A DNA stretch of 64,000 nt, from positions 1,870,001 through 1,934,000 of the forward strand of contig NZ_CP034015.1 of the NCBI RefSeq assembly GCF_003855395.1, in the 5' to 3' direction. Origin of the DNA: Shewanella livingstonensis. GTDB lineage: Bacteria; Pseudomonadota; Gammaproteobacteria; Enterobacterales; Shewanellaceae. A program made the position numbers and the translations under genes. This document shows, one piece after another, positions 57,787-64,000 of the stretch; positions within the stretch are counted from its first letter, which is position 1; each line of letters begins with the position of its first letter. The notes below the pieces were generated by a model. It made no database searches and had not been told where the DNA came from. It saw only the letters and a list, made by a program, of their open reading frames with translations.

Positions 57787-57818
57787 AAAACCGACCGTCA
57801 TTTGGCTGTCGGTTTTTT
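57787..57818 (+). terminator. Terminator after the methyltransferase gene
   Basis: ACCGAC and GTCGGT stem, 12-base loop, T run. Confidence 0.8.
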
Positions 57819-58014
57819 TATGGTCGTTAAAAATGCTAAAGTAAATTCATGTCGTTAACAATTTAGCAGCATTTTGGCTAAGCAAGTTCATTTCTGTGAC
57901 ATATACTTTATGTTAGTAAAGAGTGATATTGCTCAAAAAATCGTTAAATAATCCTTTATTTAATCGGTATTTATGTTCAATAACCCTGATCTAGCTAATG
58001 ATTTATTTAAATTG
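57819..58014. other. Upstream region of the nap operon
   Basis: AT-rich sequence with no coding frame. A GATCTAG half-site like that of the nap palindrome occurs near 57987. Nothing else recognisable. Confidence 0.45.
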
Positions 58015-58028
58015 ATGATCTAGATCAT
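58015..58028. promoter_or_regulatory. FNR/EtrA-like palindrome upstream of napE
   Basis: ATGATCTAGATCAT is a perfect 14-base palindrome, differing from TTGAT-N4-ATCAA by the outermost base on each side. It is centred about 35 bases before a TATATA -10-like box (58056-58061), a position compatible with activation. napE starts at 58160. Confidence 0.5.
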
Positions 58029-58159
58029 ATTAACCTCGTTTTACCAATTTGTGAGTATATAGTTTGTTACTGCATTAACGATAAAATTCACACGAGTCTT
58101 AATAAGAAGCAATAAAGCGATGATGATTTATTGTTTTTATCCCAACTCTTGGAGGGTCC

Positions 58160-58318
58160 ATGAGTAATGAAACCAAAAGCAAAAAGGGTTTAGAGTTAAA
58201 GATTTTTATCTTTTTAACTGTTTTTTTAGCCCCAATTTTATCTGTGTTACTGGTTAGCGCACTGGGTTTTAGTATCTGGTTTAGCCAAATTTTAACCGGG
58301 CCTCCAGGCGCGGGCTAA
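58160..58318 (+). CDS. napE: NapE, small membrane protein of periplasmic nitrate reductase
   Basis: A 52-residue protein with a charged N-terminus (MSNETKSKKGLELKIF) and one long hydrophobic helix. It has GGAGGG just before the ATG. NapE is small and of unclear role; it opens nap operons of the napEDABC type. The match rests on size, topology and position. Confidence 0.85.
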   Translation: MSNETKSKKGLELKIFIFLTVFLAPILSVLLVSALGFSIWFSQILTGPPGAG

Positions 58319-58350
58319 TCCTAAAATAATAAATAATGCGAGAGTGATGT

Positions 58351-58608
58351 ATGAGCAATGAACTTCACGTAACCAGCCTAATTGTCCAAGTACATCCAGA
58401 TAAGATGGCTGAAGTCAGACAAAAAATTATGGCCATCAAGAATGCTGAGTTGTCAGCTAATAATGACGTTAAGTTAGTTGTTGTCGTTGAAGGTCCGAGC
58501 CAACGCTCGTTGATGGATGATATATCAACAATTAATGCCATTCCAGGTGTGTTGACTGCCACCATGGTGTATCACCAAAGTGAAGAGCTTGAAGAAGGTG
58601 AAGTATGA
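58351..58608 (+). CDS. napD: NapD, chaperone for NapA maturation
   Basis: An 85-residue cytoplasmic protein that binds the Tat signal of NapA before export. It has the ferredoxin-like NapD pattern, with [10 protein letters not shown] at the start and [16 protein letters not shown] near the end. It overlaps the napA start by four bases (ATGA), coupling the two. AGAGTG precedes its ATG. Confidence 0.93.
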   Translation: MSNELHVTSLIVQVHPDKMAEVRQKIMAIKNAELSANNDVKLVVVVEGPSQRSLMDDISTINAIPGVLTATMVYHQSEELEEGEV

Positions 58609-61100
58609 AAATGAATAGACGCGACTTTATGAAAGCCAATGCCGCTATCGCAGCGGCAAGTGTTGCAGGCTTAGCTTTGCCGACAAGTGCAAGCAACCTG
58701 ATCACTAGCTCAGAACAAACCAAATTAGAATGGAACAAAGCCCCTTGCCGTTTTTGCGGTACCGGTTGTTCAGTGATGGTTGCCACCCGTGACGGTAAAG
58801 TTGTTGCCACCCATGGTGATGCAAAAAGTGAAGTTAACCGCGGTTTAAACTGCATTAAAGGTTATTTCCTTTCTAAAATTATGTATGGCCGCGATCGTCT
58901 GCAAACGCCAATGTTGCGTATGACTGATGGCAAATATGACAAGCATGGCGAATTTACGCCTATCACATGGGAAAAAGCCTTCGACACTATGGCCGAGCGC
59001 TGGAAAGCCACCATTAAAGCCAAAGGCCCAACTGCCGTTGGTATGTTTGGTTCTGGTCAGTGGACCGTATGGGAAGGCTACGCTGCTGTTAAGTTAATGA
59101 AAGCGGGCTTTGGTTCAAACAACATCGATCCAAACGCGCGTCATTGTATGGCATCTGCGGTAGGTGGCTTTATGCGTACCTTCGGCATTGATGAGCCAAT
59201 GGGGTGTTATGACGATATGGAAGCGGCTGACGCGTTTGTGCTTTGGGGCTCAAACATGGCAGAAATGCACCCGATTTTGTGGACTCGAGTAACCGATCGT
59301 CGTTTAAGCGCACCGCACGTTAAAGTTGCCGTGTTGTCGACCTTTGAACATCGCTCATTTGACCTTGCTGATTTACCGATTGTATTCACGCCACAAACAG
59401 ATTTGGCGATGCTTAACTTTATTGCCAATTACATTATCCAAAATGGCAAAGTGAATAAAGACTTCATCAGCAAACACGTGAATTTCCGTAAAGGAACCAC
59501 AGACATTGGTTATGGTTTACGTCCAACGCATCCATTAGAAATGAAAGCTAAAAACGTTGCAACAGCAGGTGACTCTACACCGATCGATTTTGACGAATTT
59601 GCTAAATTTGTAGCAGATTACGATGTCGAATCAGTGAGTAAGTTGTCAGGCGTACCAGAACATAAGCTTATCGAGTTGGCAGAACTTTATGCCGATCCCG
59701 ATCGTAAAGTGACGTCATTCTGGACCATGGGCTTTAACCAACATACTCGTGGAGTGTGGTGTAATAACCTGATTTATAACATTCACTTGTTAGTGGGTAA
59801 AATCTCTACTCCAGGTAACAGCCCATTCTCACTAACCGGTCAACCATCGGCTTGTGGTACCGCACGTGAAGTGGGTACATTCTCACATCGTTTACCGGCT
59901 GATATGGTAGTGACCAACCCTGAGCACAGAAAACATGCGGAAGACATTTGGAAGATCCCAAGTGGTATTATTCCACCAAAGCCTGGCTATCATGCGGTTG
60001 AGCAAAATCGTCGCTTAAAAGATGGCGACCTAAATTGCTACTGGGTTCAAGTGAACAACAACATCCAAGCTGGCGCTAATATAAACGAAGAAGGTTTACC
60101 GGGTTACCGTAATCCAGAAAACTTCATCGTGGTATCAGATGCGTACCCAACGGTCACCACTCAAGCAGCAGACTTAATTTTACCAACAGCAATGTGGGTC
60201 GAAAAAGAAGGTGCTTACGGTAACGCAGAACGTCGTACCCAATTTTGGCACCAAATGGTTAAAGCACCAGGCGAGTCACAGTCTGACTTATGGCAGTTAA
60301 TGGAATTCTCTAAGCGTTTCACTACTGACGAAGTATGGCCTGCTGACGTGTTAGCTGCTAACCCTTCATTTAAAGGTAAAACCTTATATGAAGTACTTTA
60401 TCTTAATGGCAACGTTGATAAATTCCCATTAGCCGATGCTGATCCTAAATATTTAAATGATGAAGCTAAGCATTTTGGTTTTTATGTTCAAAAAGGCTTG
60501 TTCGAAGAATACGCTACCTTTGGCCGTGGCCATGGTCACGATTTAGCTGACTTTGACATGTATCACAAAGAACACGGTTTACGTTGGCCTGTGGTTAATG
60601 GCAAAGAAACCAAATGGCGTTTCCGTGAAGGGTCAGATCCATACGTTAAAGCCGGTAAAGACTTTGAGTTTTATGGCAAGCCAGATGGTCGTGCGGTTAT
60701 CTTTGCATTGCCTTATGAGCCAGCGGCAGAGTCACCAGATGAAGAGTTTGATATTTGGTTATCAACAGGTCGTGTGCTTGAGCATTGGCACTCTGGTTCT
60801 ATGACACAGCGTGTACCTGAGCTTTATAAAGCCTTCCCAGATGCAGTGTGTTTTATGCACCCAGAAGATGCTAAAAAGCGCGGTTTACGCCGTGGTGATG
60901 AAATTAGAATTGTCTCTCGTCGTGGTGAAATTAAAACCCGAGTAGAAACCCGTGGACGTAATAAGCCGCCAGTTGGTTTAGTGTTTGTACCTTGGTTTGA
61001 TGCTAGCCAGCTCATTAATAAAGTGACGTTAGATGCGACAGATCCTTTGTCAAAACAAACTGACTATAAAAAATGTGCTGTAAAGATTGTTAAGGCTTAA
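58605..61100 (+). CDS. napA: NapA, periplasmic nitrate reductase catalytic subunit
   Basis: An 831-residue Mo-bisMGD enzyme (E. coli NapA 828). It has a twin-arginine signal (NRRDFMK at 4-10), a 4Fe-4S site with Cys48, Cys51, Cys55 and Cys83, and the molybdenum ligand Cys181 in NARHCMAS. It reduces nitrate to nitrite in the periplasm using electrons from NapB. An internal ATG at 58611 could also start it. Confidence 0.97.
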   Translation: MKMNRRDFMKANAAIAAASVAGLALPTSASNLITSSEQTKLEWNKAPCRFCGTGCSVMVATRDGKVVATHGDAKSEVNRGLNCIKGYFLSKIMYGRDRLQTPMLRMTDGKYDKHGEFTPITWEKAFDTMAERWKATIKAKGPTAVGMFGSGQWTVWEGYAAVKLMKAGFGSNNIDPNARHCMASAVGGFMRTFGIDEPMGCYDDMEAADAFVLWGSNMAEMHPILWTRVTDRRLSAPHVKVAVLSTFEHRSFDLADLPIVFTPQTDLAMLNFIANYIIQNGKVNKDFISKHVNFRKGTTDIGYGLRPTHPLEMKAKNVATAGDSTPIDFDEFAKFVADYDVESVSKLSGVPEHKLIELAELYADPDRKVTSFWTMGFNQHTRGVWCNNLIYNIHLLVGKISTPGNSPFSLTGQPSACGTAREVGTFSHRLPADMVVTNPEHRKHAEDIWKIPSGIIPPKPGYHAVEQNRRLKDGDLNCYWVQVNNNIQAGANINEEGLPGYRNPENFIVVSDAYPTVTTQAADLILPTAMWVEKEGAYGNAERRTQFWHQMVKAPGESQSDLWQLMEFSKRFTTDEVWPADVLAANPSFKGKTLYEVLYLNGNVDKFPLADADPKYLNDEAKHFGFYVQKGLFEEYATFGRGHGHDLADFDMYHKEHGLRWPVVNGKETKWRFREGSDPYVKAGKDFEFYGKPDGRAVIFALPYEPAAESPDEEFDIWLSTGRVLEHWHSGSMTQRVPELYKAFPDAVCFMHPEDAKKRGLRRGDEIRIVSRRGEIKTRVETRGRNKPPVGLVFVPWFDASQLINKVTLDATDPLSKQTDYKKCAVKIVKA

Positions 61101-61111
61101 GGAGACAGACC

Positions 61112-61582
61112 ATGAAAACAGGTAAATTATTATCGATTATCGCGTTATTAGGTTTCTCTGTAAGTGTAATGGCTACCAGCATACCTGAAGACAAAATCGA
61201 CACATTGCGTTTAGCGCCAATTAACGTAGAACCGACACCGCCAGCTATGCAAGCGGTGATCAATACCGATGTTAAGCAGGTACGTAATTACCCAATGCAG
61301 CCACCGGTTATTCCACATAAGATTGATGGTTATCAAATCGATCTTAAAGTGAATAAGTGTATCCAGTGTCATGCGCGTACCAGTACCGGTCATTCACAGG
61401 CTCCAATGGTGAGCGTGACTCACTATATGGACCGTGATAATAACTTCTTGGCTGATTTATCACCACGTCGTTATTTCTGTACTCAGTGCCATGCACCGCA
61501 GTTAGATGCCAAGTTATTAGTTGAAAATGACTTTGTTGATATTGATCACTTAATGAAGGCGAAAGCCCCTGTTAAGCATTAG
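61112..61582 (+). CDS. napB: NapB, dihaem cytochrome c subunit
   Basis: A 156-residue periplasmic cytochrome with a signal peptide ending near SVMA (residue 21) and two haem sites, CIQCH at 83-87 and CTQCH at 123-127, each with the distal His expected in NapB. It passes electrons from NapC to NapA. GGAGACAG precedes the ATG; 11 bases after napA. Confidence 0.96.
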   Translation: MKTGKLLSIIALLGFSVSVMATSIPEDKIDTLRLAPINVEPTPPAMQAVINTDVKQVRNYPMQPPVIPHKIDGYQIDLKVNKCIQCHARTSTGHSQAPMVSVTHYMDRDNNFLADLSPRRYFCTQCHAPQLDAKLLVENDFVDIDHLMKAKAPVKH

Positions 61583-61590
61583 GAGTCACT

Positions 61591-62190
61591 ATGATTGCAA
61601 AATTGCTTGAGCAACTAAAAATTGTATGGAAAGTACTGTGTCGTCCTAGTGTCCATTACAGTCTTGGCTTCTTAACCATTGGCGGATTTATCGCAGGAGT
61701 GATTTTCTGGGGCGGATTTAACACCGCTTTGGAGCTGACCAACCGCGAACAATTCTGTATTGGTTGTCATGAAATGGAAAACAACGTTTATCAGGAGCTG
61801 CAAACCACCATTCACTTCACTAATCGAAGTGGTGTGCGTGCAACCTGTCCTGATTGCCATGTGCCACATAACTGGACCGACAAAATTGCCCGTAAAATGC
61901 AAGCGTCTAAAGAAGTGTGGGGCAAAATATTTGGCACCATTAATACTCGTGAAAAGTTTGAAGCAAAGCGTCGCCATTTGGCTGAAAACGAATGGAACCG
62001 ACTCAAAGCTAACGATTCTTTAGAGTGCCGTAATTGTCATAACTTCGACTATATGGATTTCACTCGCCAGTCTAAGCGTGCATCACAAATGCATTCAACG
62101 TCATTGGCTAGCGGCGAAAAAACCTGTATCGATTGTCATAAAGGTATTGCACACCAATTACCTGATATGGCGGGCGTAGAAGGGTTCTAA
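61591..62190 (+). CDS. napC: NapC, membrane tetrahaem quinol dehydrogenase
   Basis: A 199-residue NapC/NirT cytochrome with one membrane anchor (about 24-42) and four haem motifs: CIGCH 56-60, CPDCH 86-90, CRNCH 146-150, CIDCH 179-183. It oxidises quinol and feeds NapB. TAGGAGT precedes the ATG, nine bases after napB. No napG, napH or napF is present, so NapC is the expected sole quinol link of this cluster. Confidence 0.96.
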   Translation: MIAKLLEQLKIVWKVLCRPSVHYSLGFLTIGGFIAGVIFWGGFNTALELTNREQFCIGCHEMENNVYQELQTTIHFTNRSGVRATCPDCHVPHNWTDKIARKMQASKEVWGKIFGTINTREKFEAKRRHLAENEWNRLKANDSLECRNCHNFDYMDFTRQSKRASQMHSTSLASGEKTCIDCHKGIAHQLPDMAGVEGF

Positions 62191-62214
62191 ACTGTTTAAC
62201 ATTGTCAGTGTATA

Positions 62215-62246
62215 GAAAAAGCCAGCAAATTTGCTGGCCTTTTTGT
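62215..62246 (+). terminator. Terminator after napC
   Basis: GCCAGCAAATTTGCTGGC palindrome with flanking A tract and T tract, 30 bases after the napC stop; it may also serve ddl. Confidence 0.88.
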
Positions 62247-62270
62247 TTATGCATTTCGAACTAAAGTTGC

Positions 62271-63281
62271 TTACGTTAAATCAACCTGTTGTCCAATCAC
62301 ATCAATTAAATATTCAGTGAAATCATGTCCATGGTTTTGCAACATTTTCGGGAACATTGAAATAGGCGTTAATCCGGGGAAGGTATTGATTTCATTTAAG
62401 AGGATTTGATTATCTTGAGTTAAAAAGAAATCAATGCGCGACAAGTGCCGTAACTTCATCCCTTTAAACGCTTTTACTGCGTAATCACGGATCCGCTGAC
62501 TGATCTCTGGGCTGAGATTATCCGCAACAACGTCGGTGCGAGCCTTGCTATTTGTAGCGTACTTTTCATCAAATGAGTAAAAGGTATTGCTGTCGCAAAT
62601 AATCTCACCTGGTAAGGTAGCTACTACTTCACCCTGGTATTGATATACGGCGACTTCTAATTCACGCGCATGGATGGTTTGCTCAACTACAACGTAAGGT
62701 GCATAACTAAATGCATCCTTAAGTACCTTAGCGATATTGGCTTTCACATCGACTTTATAGCATCCCACAGACGATCCTTGTGATGCTGCTTTAACGAAAA
62801 CTGAGCCCCATTTATCAAATGCCGCTTCAGTTTGCTTGATTGCAACATCATCTAGTTGATGTAAAAAGATGTAAGGCGTGTTTGGGACACCTAAAGCCGA
62901 AAACCACATTTTAGCGGTAATTTTGTTAAAGCAATTGTTAGATGCTTCTGACTCACAACCAAAATAAGGGAGTTGAATTAAATTAAAGTACGATTGAATA
63001 TCACCGGTTTCACCAGGAAAGCCATGAATGCACGGAATAACATAATCGACAGGCCAAGCTGGCGTGCTGTTATCTTCAAAACGGATTTCACGGCGATTGG
63101 TTAAATCGCATAATTTACCGTCTTCGGTGTGGTAATGTCCGTGCTGGTCGAGTACTAACTTACGTACCGAAAATTTATCTGACTTAGCCAGAGATGACTC
63201 AAAAAAACGTGCCGACATTAATGAAATATCGTGTTCTGCACCACCACCGCCGCATAATAACAGCAGATTAATTCTTGGCAT
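62271..63281 (-). CDS. ddl: D-alanine-D-alanine ligase
   Basis: A 336-residue ATP-grasp ligase making the D-Ala-D-Ala dipeptide for peptidoglycan. It has the start [36 protein letters not shown], and the metal site SRIDFFLTQ and LNEINTFPG. The sequence is closer to the DdlA-like type than to enteric DdlB, and the gene is outside the mur cluster. ATG 63281 has CAGGAG upstream; the in-frame ATG 63335 is rejected. Confidence 0.94.
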   Translation of the reverse strand: MPRINLLLLCGGGGAEHDISLMSARFFESSLAKSDKFSVRKLVLDQHGHYHTEDGKLCDLTNRREIRFEDNSTPAWPVDYVIPCIHGFPGETGDIQSYFNLIQLPYFGCESEASNNCFNKITAKMWFSALGVPNTPYIFLHQLDDVAIKQTEAAFDKWGSVFVKAASQGSSVGCYKVDVKANIAKVLKDAFSYAPYVVVEQTIHARELEVAVYQYQGEVVATLPGEIICDSNTFYSFDEKYATNSKARTDVVADNLSPEISQRIRDYAVKAFKGMKLRHLSRIDFFLTQDNQILLNEINTFPGLTPISMFPKMLQNHGHDFTEYLIDVIGQQVDLT

Positions 63282-63546
63282 GGTTACTCCTGGAAAAGAT
63301 AAAATATGAACTGAAGGTGGGGCTGAAACTAGCAATGTTATCCGCCCTGGAAATTATGCTTATAATAAAGATTGACCACTATAAAGTGCAAGTTACCGTT
63401 AACATTATTTCAACTTTAATAGCAAATTATTAAGTCAACGGTCTCAGTCTGGTTGTCATGATTAGTGCTCAGCCATACTTAAAGTAAGTTTGTTGCTTAG
63501 TGAACATTTCTTATCGATAACATGTGAACTCGCTATTTTAATGATA

Positions 63547-63815
63547 CTAGGGCCTGTTGATCTTTCAAGGTTATTTTTGCAGCGAATTGTTGGCCATTTG
63601 TACAAGGCAGAGACTTTGAGGTGTAGTTATTCTACATAAAAAGTCGATAACACAGTAAAAATGGCCAACAAACGCTGCCCGAAGGGTTCGGCTAAAAACG
63701 TTTTACTCTTTGTTGAATGCATTTTGCTTAGATGACTAGGCATCAATCCATTCGCCTCGATTAAAACGTTTTTAACTCGAACAAAATTCAACCAGCAAAG
63801 ATCAACAGGCCCTAG
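63547..63815 (-). mobile_element. 269-bp MITE, copy 2 (inverted)
   Basis: Reverse complement of copy 1 at 50472-50740, identical in length and, by my reading, in every base. CTAG occurs at both ends. The 63-codon minus-strand frame at 63627-63818 runs through it, but most of that frame is element sequence and I do not count it as a gene. Confidence 0.9.
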
Positions 63816-63817
63816 CA

Positions 63818-64000
63818 CTACTCAGGTAAGTACTTCTTACGTTCAGTAACACATTCATACTCAGCCATTTCAAATTCACGGCAAATCAGTGGCCGAAGTT
63901 CGTAAATTGAACACATCATAGTATCTCTATCCAATGCAGCGCACCAACCATCATCAAGGCGCAACATTACTTCGCCACCCCATGCATCGTTATCAATATA
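63818..64000 (-). CDS. YkgJ-family cysteine-cluster protein, C-terminal part
   Basis: Sixty codons up to the window edge, with the stop at 63818-63820; the start lies beyond 64000. The visible part reads ...DGWCAALDRDTMMCSIYELRPLICREFEM, with cysteines spaced as in the YkgJ family of putative zinc/iron-binding proteins. The last bases are two nucleotides from the MITE. Confidence 0.8.
   Translation of the reverse strand, partial: YIDNDAWGGEVMLRLDDGWCAALDRDTMMCSIYELRPLICREFEMAEYECVTERKKYLPE

Noticed and set aside
63627..63818. 63-codon frame in MITE copy 2
   Set aside because: It lies almost wholly within the element; the same codons occur in copy 1 without the same start. Probably not translated.

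Overview
The window looks like the core chromosome of a Shewanella-type gammaproteobacterium, probably a cold-water species. This is inferred from gene content and order: a TonB2/TtpC cluster, periplasmic nitrate reductase of the napEDABC type, a DUF3083 protein, a VolA-type lipase, fabV, and AT-rich codon use. No database search was possible, so the genus is an inference. Nearly everything is housekeeping or respiratory; no phage, CRISPR array or large island is seen.

Layout. 1-3.2 kb: end of ttpC, then exbB-exbD-tonB and a TPR protein (TonB2 energy transduction). 3.5-10.9 kb: DUF885 lipoprotein, ppiC, a GNAT acetyltransferase, feoAB (ferrous iron uptake), glnS. 11-16.5 kb: Yip1 membrane protein, miaE, lpxH-ppiB, cysS, folD. 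16.8-17.1 kb: tRNA-Pro, tRNA-Arg and tRNA-His behind a stable-RNA promoter. 17.5-26 kb: the protein quality-control block tig-clpP-clpX-lon-hupB-ppiD. 26.1-27.8 kb: a pentapeptide-repeat protein and an AraC/GyrI-like regulator. 28.2-40.1 kb: fabV, sapABCDF and pspF on the minus strand, diverging from pspABC-ycjX-ycjF at a sigma-54 promoter (envelope stress). 40.2-50.5 kb: ComEA-like protein, yciK, VolA-like lipase, sohB, DUF3083, tesA, and a YbbA/YbbP-type ABC system. 50.5-53.2 kb: a MITE, a small TIGR03643 gene, rsuA, and a decayed stretch with two gene remnants. 53.2-57.8 kb: LysR regulator, yfcH-like epimerase, folX, AI-2E-type permease, RlmI-like methyltransferase. 58.1-62.2 kb: napEDABC. 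62.3-64 kb: ddl, a second MITE copy, and the end of a YkgJ-family gene.

Genes acting together: TonB2 transduces proton-motive force to outer-membrane receptors. ClpXP, Lon, trigger factor and PpiD form a folding and proteolysis cluster. PspF-PspABC-YcjXF senses membrane stress next to the Sap peptide importer. NapC passes quinol electrons to NapB and NapA in the periplasm. FNR/EtrA-like palindromes lie upstream of napE, feoA and tig and suggest shared anaerobic control (inference).

The less ordinary items are: SapD with arginine in place of the Walker A lysine; two identical 269-bp MITE copies in inverted orientation, each placed one or two bases after a stop codon and flanking a 12.8-kb segment that contains nap; a perfect FNR-type palindrome just downstream of a strong promoter before tig; a Qnr/McbG-like pentapeptide protein beside a GyrI-domain regulator; fabV next to sapF where fabI sits in enterics; and an internal duplication in the DUF3083 protein. 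I found no clearly new multi-gene system.
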